DNA of 64,000 nucleotides from Vitellaria paradoxa (Eukaryota; Streptophyta; Magnoliopsida; Ericales; Sapotaceae): contig CM034237.1 in assembly GCA_019916065.1 (NCBI GenBank), positions 43,816,485 through 43,880,484 on the forward strand, written 5' to 3'. The notes below the pieces were generated by a model. It saw only the letters and a list, made by a program, of their open reading frames with translations. It was not told the origin of the DNA and did no database searches. This document shows positions 46,320-56,010 of the stretch, one piece after another; positions within the stretch are counted from its first letter, which is position 1; every line of letters starts with the position of its first letter. A program made the translations under genes and the position numbers.

Positions 46320-46528
46320 TGATTGAGCACATAAAATGCACACTTACTATGATAATGTGAATGGTTTTAGGTGTTTTAATTACATAAATCTCTTATCTTT
46401 TAAGGAAAGAAGCTAATTTATGTGCTTTTGGACTTTTGTAGGTTTTGGTGCTTCACTTGGTGAAGGAGGATGAAAAGAAAGGTCAAAAGAGTAAGGAAAC
46501 AAAGTGGGATAATCTGCACCAGAAGCAT

Positions 46529-46695
46529 GGGCGCCCCACCAGAAGCATGGGCGCCCCACCTAGACCTGTGGGCGCCCCACTCTTTATCAGATGGGCGCCC
46601 ACAGAGGAGGGTCATGCCTGCTGATTTTGGCCTGTTCTTTGAGGACTTCATCAAACACCTCAAGCATGGGCGCCCCACCTATAGCATGGGCGCCC
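46529..46695. repeat. GGGCGCCC palindrome cluster in the left LTR
   Basis: Six copies of GGGCGCCC start at 46529, 46549, 46570, 46593, 46668 and 46688, mostly within AGCATGGGCGCCCCACC. The fourth and sixth are followed by CA instead of CACC. They stand out as GC-rich in an AT-rich element and lie about 80-250 bases upstream of the TATA box. Confidence 0.95.
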
Positions 46696-46773
46696 ATGGG
46701 TACTCTTCTAGCACAAGTCCAGCAGGAAATTTAGAGTGTAATTTTACCATTTTACCCCTGACTTTTGTAATAA

Positions 46774-46780
46774 TATAAAA
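46774..46780 (+). promoter_or_regulatory. TATA box of the left LTR
   Basis: TATAAAA, followed by GGGTAG, lies 80 bases after the palindrome cluster. Transcription would start near 46805, leaving a long R-U5 part. Confidence 0.6.
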
Positions 46781-47885
46781 GGGTAGAATTTTGATAAGGA
46801 CGGGGTCGTAACCCTAGGAAAAGTTCAGATTTTCTCTTCTAAGAGTTTTATGTAAAAATTACATTCGAATTGCACCAAGGATTTGGACTCGTTGCTTTCG
46901 CTTTGGATTGTTCAAGTTCAATCTTGTTTTCGTAGTACAATTCATGTGTAAGTTTTAATTTGTTAGTTCGTTTTAATAAGAATCTCATGTTTTAAGTGTT
47001 TTGTCTGGTATGTTCGCTTCGTAGTGTTTCGTAGACTTAGTTTGTATTGATTTGCTTTCAAAATTGTTTTAAACCTTTTCGATTTATTTTGTTCTTGTGG
47101 TTTGTTGCATATTGAAGATGTTTTTCTTTTCGAATTGTTCTGTTTATACTTTCGCTATGCTAGGCTAGGGCTTTTCTTGGTTTTAACCTAGGTTCGTAAT
47201 GAAATTGAAGGTCTTGGACTCGGACAGAACAAATTGAAATGAATTCATTATCTTTTGAATGATAACATAAGAATTGTAATTTTAGGTTGATTTTTTCGAA
47301 AACGAAACCCTGTGATACAATTGACCCCCGTTTACACTAACGTGAATCGGAGGTTAATTCCATGTCCCGGTGATTTCGAACTTGACTTCAAGACCTCGGA
47401 GTTACAATTTCTTTATGAAATAAGATTTTTAACGTTGAATTTTTCGGCCTGATCTTACATGTGTAAAGGTTAGGTTGAGTTAATTTCATATTCAAGTCCA
47501 AGCCTTCGAGGACATTATAGGACTAGGTTAAAACCAAGTATCTCCATTAATCCAAGTGTTTAAGTAATTCACGTACTCTGTTAAGTGTTTGAATTGGTTG
47601 CTTCCTTAGTGTGTCATTCTTAGTTTAAGTGTATTTCTTTTAAATTTTCAAATCGTTTTCCCAATTATTTTCAAATCAAATTTTCAATTACTTATTCGAA
47701 AACCCCAAAAAGATTTTCCTCTTTTCTTTTTGAGATTTTTGCAAGTGTTTTTGAAACAAGGTTCCCAACACTTAGGCACACTTTTGTTCCCTGTGGAGAT
47801 GACCTAGGACTCACCTAGAATAGACACAACCGACCTCTTATACTTGAGAGTGAGCCACTACCAATTTAGAGAGCGGTCAAGTTTT

Positions 47886-47903
47886 TGGCGCCGTTGCCGG
47901 GGA
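47886..47903 (+). promoter_or_regulatory. Primer-binding site (aspartate tRNA)
   Basis: TGGCGCCGTTGCCGGGGA starts seven bases after the LTR end and is the complement of a plant aspartate tRNA 3' end. This primer is typical of the Athila/Tat group. Confidence 0.92.
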
Positions 47904-48133
47904 ACAACGGTGTGTGTGTGCTGAACTCAGAGAGCTTGTGGATGAAAGCACTTGCTGGTGCGGTTACATTTGGACTTCCAGGTGATATCGTTCCTTATTT
48001 CTTTTCTTTTGTATATTTCATTTTTTATTTTAATTCCTTTTCTCTAATTTTAGGATTTTCCTTCTTTTAGATTTGTGAAAAAAAAAAAAAACACAACAAC
48101 AAACCAAACAGACTTAGGTTAGTAATCCACTGC

Positions 48134-50224
48134 ATGTTTTTGAGGTCAGGCAAGGTTGTCGAAGTCATTCTCGATCATAGTAACCCTTCTTACATTCGTG
48201 AGCCTTTAGAGCCCCATATCTTAGCGTCAGCCACAAACTCCCAATCGTCCGACTTAATGGCAAATTTAGAAGGGGATGGAAGTGTAAATGGGGATGATGG
48301 AGCTCTGGAAATTAGGAGGATTAGAGATCACCTTAACCCGGTTAGGCAAACCACACCTTCCTGCATCATTTTGCCTTTGAACAGGGGCAATTTTACCTTA
48401 AGACCAGGAATCATCCAACTCCTACCTAATTTCCATGGTCTTGATTCTGAAAATCCGTATAACCACTTGAGAGAGTTTGAGGAAGTATCTAACACTTGTG
48501 TAGACCCGAATGCTAATGAGGATGTTGTCCGACTCCAACTGTTCCCATTTTTCCTTAAGGACAAAGCCAAACTGTGGCTTAGCTCCCTTCGCCCTCGTTC
48601 CATTGGGACTTGGCGCGAAATGCAAACCGAGTTTCTGAAGAAGTATTTTCCAACTCAAAAGACTCAACACTATAGGCGACAGATCACCACTTTTTCATGC
48701 AAGTCTAATGAGAATTTCTGTCGTGCGTGGGAGAGGTTTAAGGACCTCTTGATGGCTTGTCCTCACCACGGATTTGAGCCATGGAGGTTAGTGAGTATAT
48801 TTCATGAGTCTTTAACTCCCAGTCTCAAACAACTTGTCTCGACCATGTGCAATGGTACCCTTTTTGATAAGACTGCGGAGGATGCCATGGATTTCTTTGA
48901 CATGGTAGCCGAAGATTCAAATGATTGGGAAATTGGACCACCCTCATCTTCTGAACATAGGTATTCGGTACCTAGTCGCCAATTAGAGTTGAGTGAGAGT
49001 GACGATTTACAGGCTAGGTTATCCGCCTTGCAACATAAGCTTGAGTCCCTTGAACTGAAGAACAAGGAAAAGTTGGTTGAGAAGAAAGTGGTTTGCGCCG
49101 CTTATGATCAAATGGGGCATGATGCAAATTCGTGCCCCGAATTGCCTTTGCTTAGGGAGATAGCCTATGGTCAAGCTTACATTAACAATGCACCAAATCG
49201 TCCATTCCCGAATAGGGGTCAAAGTAATGCTCCTTATACCCAAAGTGGACATGTCCCTTACCAAAGTGGAAACCAAGCTTCCAATGCTTATTCCCCAGGG
49301 TGGAGGAACCATCCCGATTTCTCCTGGAGGAATGATAATTCGGGACAACCATTTCAGCAACCACCTCCTTTACCATCATCCCAATTCCAACAGCCCAGTT
49401 CTGTTGCATACCAACCACCACATAAGAGACCAATTGATGATACTCTTAATCAATTTATGCAACAACAACTGAACATCAACAATCAAGTAACTCGGGCTTT
49501 GGATGACATCAAGGGTCAAGTCTCTAAGTTGACCCAGGCTATGAGTACCACTCAGAGTGGTAAACTCCCAGCACAACCTTTTCCCAACCCGAAAGGCCAG
49601 GCGAACATGACTGAGTCGTTGACCTCGGGTGCTACCTCACATGAGCAAGTTCAAGCTGTTACCACTTTGCGGAGTGGTAAAATCATTCAAAAGCCGATTG
49701 ACCCTAGAGCCAATACTCCTAGTGAACAGTTGGGTTCAAAGGATAGTGGAAATGTCGAAAAGATTGGGAGTGGAGAGAAAGAGAATGGAGAGGTTGAAAA
49801 AGAGAGCGATGGGGAAACCAGTGAGGGGCCATTGGTTAGGCCAATAGACCAGCCTGTTAAGCACATGCCTAGACCACCTTTTCCCCAGAGATTAGCAAAG
49901 GGCAAGAATGAGATGTTGAACTCAGAAATTTATGAGATGTTCAAACAAGTGAGAATCAACATCCCGTTACTTGAGGCCATCAAGCAGAACCCTTCTTATG
50001 CTAAGTTTCTCAAGGATATGTGCACTGTGAAGAGGAGGCTCAATGTCAAGGAAAAGGCTTTCTTGACAGAACAAGCCAGTGCCATAATCCAGCGGGAGAC
50101 ACCCCCTAAGTATAAGGATCCAGGGTGTCCAACCATTTCCTGCATCATAGGAAATCACATTGTAGACAGAGCTCTACTGGACTTGGGTGCTAGTGTCAAC
50201 CTATTGCCTTACACTGTTTATTAG
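48134..50224 (+). pseudogene. gag and start of protease of the Athila-type element
   Basis: A 696-residue frame forms the capsid polyprotein and enters the protease. The retrotransposon gag domain lies at about residues 130-260, with KAKLWLSSLRPRSIGTW, FLKKYFPTQKT and ENFCRAWERFKDLL. A zinc-knuckle position at residues 321-334 has Tyr324 where the second Cys is expected (CAAYDQMGHDANSC). A Gln/Pro-rich stretch follows at about 375-470. The protease motif LLDLGASVNLLPY is present near the end, and the frame stops five residues later at TAG 50222-50224. The same frame continues without further stops at 50225-50629 with recognisable protease sequence (ILGRPFLATSNAVI), so the stop is a point mutation or a read-through site. 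Given the other breaks, I take it as a lesion. Confidence 0.85.
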
Positions 50225-53200
50225 CAACTAGGCTTAGGTGAGCTGAAACCCACCAGAGTGACATTGCAATTGGCTGACCGTTCAGTGAAAATGCCTAGGG
50301 GTGTAGTGGAAGATGTACTGGTTCAAGTAGACAAGTTCTACTTTCCAGTTGATTTCATAGTTTTGGACACTCAACCCATTTCAAACCCTACTCAATCCAT
50401 TCCGGTAATACTCGGTAGACCCTTTCTTGCTACATCGAATGCGGTGATCAATTGTAGAAGTGGGGTAATGAAACTTTCGTTTGGGAATATGACCATGGAG
50501 ATGAATATCTTTCGGGTAGGAAAGCAAATGGGAGAGTATGAGGATATTAGGGAGGTGGATGTGATCCATGCCTTGAGTGAGGAGTACTTTGAGAAGTCTT
50601 ACTTGGAGGACCCTTGGAGTGTGCTTTAGTGAGGAGTGAGAGATGTGTCGTGTTGGATGGAGAGAATTGCAGGTATGCTGGAGAGTTGATAGAAGAGACT
50701 GAGAATGTCATGGTAGCTAGTGGTTGGGTACCAATTTTGAGTCTTTGGAGCCTTCCTTGATTAAGTCCAAACCATCAATTGAGTGTCCCCCTTGCCCCTC
50801 TAGGAAACCATTACCGAGTGAGCTTAAATATGCATTCCTAGGGGAGGGTGAGACATTTCCTGTAGTAGTGTCAGCAAGTTTGGAGAAAGAACAGGAAGTG
50901 AGATTGTTAGCAGTGTTGAGTGCTCACCGTCGAGCATTGGGTTGGACTGTGGCGGATCTTCGAGGTATCAGTCCCTTAGTATGTTCTCATCATATATACC
51001 TCGAAGATGATGCTAAGCCGGTGAGGCAAATGCAAAGACGGCTAAATCCTAATATGAAGGAAGTTGTAAAAGGGGAGGTGCTTAAGTTGCTTGATGCGGG
51101 TATCATTTACCCCATCTCTGATTCGAAGTGGGTGAGTCCTACTCAGGTCGTTCCTAAGAAGTCAGGCGTCACTGTGGTTGAGAATGAGAAAGGTGAGTTA
51201 GTGCCTCAACGTACCCAGACTGGGTGGCGTATGTGCATTGATTATAGACGCTTGAATGAGGTGACTCGGAAAGATCATTTTCCACTTCCCTTTCTAGACC
51301 AGGTGCTTGAGAGAGTAGCAGGAAAATCTTTCTATTGCTTCCTAGATGGGTATTCAGGATATAATCAGGTTGAGATAGCACTAGAGGACCAAGAAAAGAC
51401 CACTTTCACATGTCCATTCGGCACATTTGCGTATAGACGCATGCCGTTTGGGTTATGTAACGCACCTGCGACTTTTCAAAGGTGTGTGATGAGCATTTTT
51501 CAGTGACATGGTCGAGCGGTTCTTGGAAGTGTTCATGGATGATTTCTCTGTTTATGGTGATACATTTGATGAGTGCTTGTCCAACCTTGAAAAGGTGTTA
51601 GTGCGTTGTGAGGAGAGTAATTTGGTGCTGAACTGGGAAAAGTGCCATTTCATGGTACAACAAGGGATAGTTTTGGGGCATATAGTATCATGTCGGGGGA
51701 TCGAGGTTGACAAAGCAAAAGTAGAGTTGATTCAAAATTTGTCTACCCCTAGATGTGTGAAAGACGTGAGATCATTCCTTGGCCATGCCGGTTTTTATCG
51801 GCGATTCATCCAGTCTTTTAGTTCTATTGCCCGGTCCTTATGCTCATTGTTGTCTAACGATGTTCCTTTTGAGTGGACAACCTCATGCCAAGAGGCGTTT
51901 GACAGACTTAAACACCTACTCACCACTGCACCAATTGTCCAAAGCCCGGACTGGTCTTTACCATTCGAGCTTATGTGTGATGCGAGTGATTTCGCAGTGG
52001 GAGCTGTTTTAGGGCAAAGGAGAGAGGGGAAGCCTGTTGTCATTTACTATGCTAGTAAGACTCTTAATGAAGCTCAAGTGAATTATACCACTACGGAAAA
52101 GGAGCTTCTAGCAGTAGTATTTGCCCTCGACAAGTTTAGGTCATATTTGGTGGGATCTCGTGTCACAGTGTTTACTGACCACGCAGCTCTGAAATATCTT
52201 CTTGCCAAAAAAGAGGCAAAGCCTCGTCTGATTAGATGGATGCTACTCCTTCAAGAGTTTGATTTGGAGATTAAAGATAAGAAAGGAGTAGAGAATGTGG
52301 TGGCTGACCACTTGTCACGCTTGCCACTTCATCTGTCTGAATCGAGTGACCACCCAATTAATGAACATTTCCCTGATGAGCATATCATGCACATAAGCAC
52401 TACTTCTCCTGATCATCTTCCTTGGTATGCAGGACATTGCTAATTTTTTAGTGACTGGCCAGATGCCTTCGCAATGGGCGAAAGTTGACAGAGTTAAGTT
52501 CCTACGCAATGTGCGTAGCTTCTTTTGGGATGAGCCCTACCTTTATAAGTATTGCTCTGACCAAATTGTGAGACGATGCATTCCGGATAGTGAGATTTCT
52601 AGTGTCATTGAGTTTTGCCATGCCTTGGCTTGCGGGGGTCATTTCTCTGCCAAGAAAACTACCGCTAAGATCCTTCAAAGCGGATTTTATTGGCCCTCGA
52701 TGTTCAAGGATGTGCATAACTTCTGTTTGAGGTTGTGACCGATGCCAACGATTAGGGGCCCTTTCCAAACGAAATGAATGCCCCAAATCCTGTCATTATT
52801 TGGAAATTTTTGATTGTTGGGGGATAGACTTTATGGGCCCGTTTCCTATATCGTTTGGTTTTGAGTATATTCTTATGGCCGTAGATTATGTTTCTAATGG
52901 GTAGAAGCCATTGCCACTCGCACTAATGACCATCGTGTGGTGGTCAAATTCTTGAAAGAGTATATCTTTTCACATTTTGGGATGCCCCGGGCCATCATTA
53001 GTGATGGTGGTAAGCATTTTTGCAATCGGCCTGTAGGTATCTTAATGCGTAGATATGGTGTAACTCATAAGGTGGGGACTCCTTATCATCCCCAAATAGT
53101 GGCCAGGTTGAATTGGCAAATAGGGAGATCAAAGGTATTCTTGAGAAAACGGTTAATCCCACACGTAAGATTGGTCTTTACGGCTAGTTGATGCGTTGTG

Positions 53201-53711
53201 GGCATATCGTACGGCTTATAAGACTATTTTAGGCATGTCTCCCTATCGTCTTGTTTATGGCAAGGCTTGCCATCTACCCGTTGAGATGGAGCATCGAGCC
53301 TACTGGGCAATCCGGCAATTCAATGAAAGTCTAGATGATGCCGGCACTTTTAGGAAGCTTCAATTGAATGAACTTGATGAATTGCGAAATGATGCTTTCG
53401 AGAATGCAAAGATTGCCAAGGCTAAAATGAAGGATTTGCATGATAGACACATTCTTAGGAAATCCTTTCAAGTGGGACAAAGAGTCTTGTTGTACAACTC
53501 TAGGTTACATTTTTTTCCGGGGAAGTTAAGGTCTCGATGGTCGGGTCCCTTTGTCATCACTTCTATTTCAGAGCATGGTGTGTGTGAGGTGCATAACCCA
53601 CGCAACAACACTATTTTCAAAGTGAATGGCCATCGTCTCAAGCCATACTTGGAGAGTTTCGTGGCTGAGATTGAGACGTGGGAGTTGACCGACCCACCTT
53701 CTTTCGAATGA
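50225..53711 (+). pseudogene. pol of the Athila-type element: protease end, reverse transcriptase, RNase H, integrase
   Basis: The domains follow in gypsy order but in changing frames. Protease remainder: 50258-50629. Reverse transcriptase: 50724-51506 with GWRMCIDYRRLN and FGLCNAPATFQ, then 51508 on with the catalytic FMDDFSVYG. RNase H: about 51950-52320 with [27 protein letters not shown] and [11 protein letters not shown]. Integrase: 52427-52738 (His-His-Cys part, ending in FCLR), core segment with IDFMGPFP, then 52937-53191 with AIISDGGKHF and YHPQ, and 53196-53711 with [10 protein letters not shown] and a basic C-terminus. Frame changes lie near 50627-50730, 51500-51508, 52430-52445, 52725-52740, 52895-52905, and at two or more places in 53090-53200. 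The breaks that I could place look like single-base indels. No functional polyprotein can be made from this copy. Confidence 0.9.
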
Positions 53712-53898
53712 AAGTCTAGAGTCCTAGTTTGTAAATAGTAGTTTATTTCCTTTTGTTTTGTTTGGTTTTGTCTTAGATTAGAGAATTCTTGTTTTGAAGT
53801 TTGGTATGAATGAGTGTCGATTTGTGTCTTGACTTGCTCTTCTCTATACTTTGGTTTAAAAAAAAAAAAAAACTTTTTCTGCTGTTTCAGCTCAAGTG

Positions 53899-53967
53899 GG
53901 GCGCCCCACCTATAGCATGGGCGCCCGTGTCCCCTGATGGGCGCCCCACATTCCCACATGGGCGCCC
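53899..53967. repeat. GGGCGCCC palindrome cluster between pol and ORF3
   Basis: Four copies of the LTR palindrome start at 53899, 53919, 53939 and 53960, again within ATGGGCGCCC and GGCGCCCCAC contexts. They lie about 190 bases after the pol stop and 730 bases before the ORF3 start. Confidence 0.95.
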
Positions 53968-54693
53968 AAGCTGGCATGTGTTTCTTTACAAGGTCACGTG
54001 ACCTTCATAATTCTGTTATTTCCCTCTAATTCCAGCACCCACCCGTGCCATTCCAGCCCACACCCGTGCTTATGCTCTTCCTCTTCACCCGTGAGCTTCA
54101 CCTTCCAACCTTTGGTATCTATGTTTCTTCCTCCATCTAAGCTGATTTTCTGCTTCCTTTGGTTGTGCTAAGCTGTTTTTAACAACTGGTTCTCTCTATT
54201 TTATTGGTATGTGTTGCATGGTGGAAGTCATGGTTTTTTCTTTTTTCTTTTCTCCTTTTTGAAGGTAAGTTGGAGATCCATTGTGTGGTGCATGGGCTAT
54301 GCGTTTTGGCTTTAGTTTCAGCTCATTTACTGATTTTTTGGAGTTGATTTGCTGATTTTGGGCGGTTTGGATATGAAGTTGCTTCTTGTGCAAGGTGTTT
54401 TCGCAAGGTGCCTATCAAGTGTTTGTGTAAATGCCCAAGTCGGGTAGAGATTGTTATTTGATGTTGTGCTCTTAATTACATGCTTTTGGGTGGAAGAAGG
54501 TTGCTTTTAGTTTTGGGGACTTGATTTTGGAGGTGTGTGCAAGTGGAACCAACGTGAGCCTACCACGTGTTTGATATTTTGCCAATCTCAAGTGGTGAGT
54601 CTAATTTGTTGGGCATTTGTGAGGAACATTCTTTGTTGGTTTGGAAACTTGAAGTTGTTGTGGCGATTGAGTATTTTGGGCTGCTTTAAAGCT

Positions 54694-56010
54694 ATGCCAC
54701 GGTCAAGGAAACATGCCCGTAAGGGGGATTTGGGTGGAACTTCTCGTAATGCTCCTTTTAAGAGGCGACATGCTCCTGCACCACCTACTTCTTCTTCTTC
54801 TTCAGAGGGTGAAGAGGTTGAGCTTTCCGAGGAGGTTGTTGCTAATTCATCTGATAATGTTTCCTCCACTACTCCTGAAAATTCAAGCTCTGAAGATGTA
54901 ATGGACAACGATGAGGATGAATTACTTTTTGATCATACTCGGTTTAGAAATCAGAACCGCCAGGCATGGTTTGATAGTTATTGGAGCCACAAGCCCGTGT
55001 TGTGTGAACGGGGCATTCGACTGCCCGATTTTCCTGATCTTCGTACTATCCTCGTTGGCCGCGGTTGGGTTCGAGCGATGACTTTCCGTGCCTCCGCTGA
55101 TCCAATGCTTGTGCGGGAGTTCTATTCTAATGTCAAAGTTTCTCCTTCTGGTTCGGGAGTTTCACAGATTCTTGTGCGGGTTCGGGGGCGGCGTCTTCGT
55201 TTCAAAGCATCCACCATTGCTTCATTCTTAGATATTCCACGGGTGGCTGACCCCGGGTACCCTTTCCCAGAGGATTCTCGCCCTTCCCGTGACATGCTGG
55301 CTAGAGCTCTGTCTGATGGTGCTCTTAGGACTTGGGGCCCTGTTCCTCAGTTTTCCAAAAAGAACTTAAGCTCTTTCTACCGTGTTCTTCATGAGCTGTC
55401 TTGTAGCCAGATTTTCCTGCTTGTCCATGATGATTTGATTAGTCGTGAGCGGGCATTATTGCTTTATGCTATTGCTACAGACGTTCCTATTGACCTTGCT
55501 TCCGTGCTCTTTGACACTATCATTCAGCGTGCGGGAGTTACTACTGGCCGGTCTGTATTGCCTTTTGGTGGTCTCATCACGAAACTTTTGGCCCAATTCG
55601 ACGTGACTGTTGATGAGACCGCTCGCACTGTTCGTCCGTCTGTCCTGATCTCTGAGTCTACTGGTGCCAGGCGCATCGCTCAACTGCGTATGCGTGAGTC
55701 GTCTTTTTCCGATGCGGGACCTTCTACCTCTTCTACACCACCGGTGCCGGATATTCCTCCCCGTCCCCGTGCCGTAGTGTTACAGCGTGATCTTCTTCGG
55801 GGTATGAATGATAGGTTGCAACATATGGAAACGGAGCAAGCTGCCCAACGTCGATCCTTGGATAGGATTGCCGCGGAGCAAGCTGCCCAGCGTTGTCTTC
55901 TGGAATCTCAGAGTGTCACTCTGGATTCGATTCTTGTCGCTCTTCGTGCTATGGGTCCTACTGCTCCACCTCCTCCTGATCCATATTTTGATCGCCCGGA
56001 CAGCCCGTAG
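54694..56010 (+). CDS. Intact third reading frame (ORF3) of the Athila-type element
   Basis: A 438-residue protein is encoded downstream of pol, where some Athila elements have an env-like frame. I chose the ATG at 54694 (good context, GCTATGCC; protein starts MPRSRKHARKG). The frame is open upstream to 54535, but that extension is composition-driven. Order: a basic, possibly nuclear-targeting N-terminus (RSRKHARK, KRRHAP); a Ser/Glu/Asp-rich acidic stretch (about 30-75); a central domain (about 90-320) with WFDSYWSHKPVLCERGIRLP, a SFLDIPR segment and VHDDLISRERALLLYAIATD; a Pro-rich linker; and a C-terminal coiled coil with repeated AEQAAQR. The central part resembles the 'putative plant transposon protein' domain found in many plant genomes. 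No signal peptide or membrane segment is seen, so it is not a classical envelope protein. The function is unknown. It is the only undamaged frame of the element. Confidence 0.8.
   Translation: MPRSRKHARKGDLGGTSRNAPFKRRHAPAPPTSSSSSEGEEVELSEEVVANSSDNVSSTTPENSSSEDVMDNDEDELLFDHTRFRNQNRQAWFDSYWSHKPVLCERGIRLPDFPDLRTILVGRGWVRAMTFRASADPMLVREFYSNVKVSPSGSGVSQILVRVRGRRLRFKASTIASFLDIPRVADPGYPFPEDSRPSRDMLARALSDGALRTWGPVPQFSKKNLSSFYRVLHELSCSQIFLLVHDDLISRERALLLYAIATDVPIDLASVLFDTIIQRAGVTTGRSVLPFGGLITKLLAQFDVTVDETARTVRPSVLISESTGARRIAQLRMRESSFSDAGPSTSSTPPVPDIPPRPRAVVLQRDLLRGMNDRLQHMETEQAAQRRSLDRIAAEQAAQRCLLESQSVTLDSILVALRAMGPTAPPPPDPYFDRPDSP

Larger units (their letters stand above)
46320..47879 (+). repeat. 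Left LTR of the Athila-type element
   Basis: It begins TGATTGAGCACATAAAATGC and ends GAGAGCGGTCA. Its U3 part holds six copies of the 8-base palindrome GGGCGCCC (46529-46695) upstream of the TATA box. The open frames across it on both strands (46418-46778) are by-products of these repeats. Confidence 0.95.

Noticed and set aside
46418..46778. Open frames of 86 and 102 codons in the left LTR, repeated at 58436-58796
   Set aside because: They lie in the U3 region and arise from the GGGCGCCC repeats on both strands; the LTR is noncoding.
47886..47903. Sequence like part of a tRNA-Asp gene
   Set aside because: Only the 18-base 3' end complement is present, directly after an LTR; it is a primer-binding site.
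48328..49905. Several antisense frames over gag
   Set aside because: They are shadows of the gag reading frame with no family motifs.
50222..50224. Programmed read-through of the stop between gag and protease
   Set aside because: The stop lies inside the protease motif region and the rest of pol has many lesions, so a mutation is more likely; it cannot be excluded without sister copies.
54588..54908. 106-codon antisense frame over the start of ORF3
   Set aside because: It is the complement of the Ser/Glu-rich codons of ORF3.
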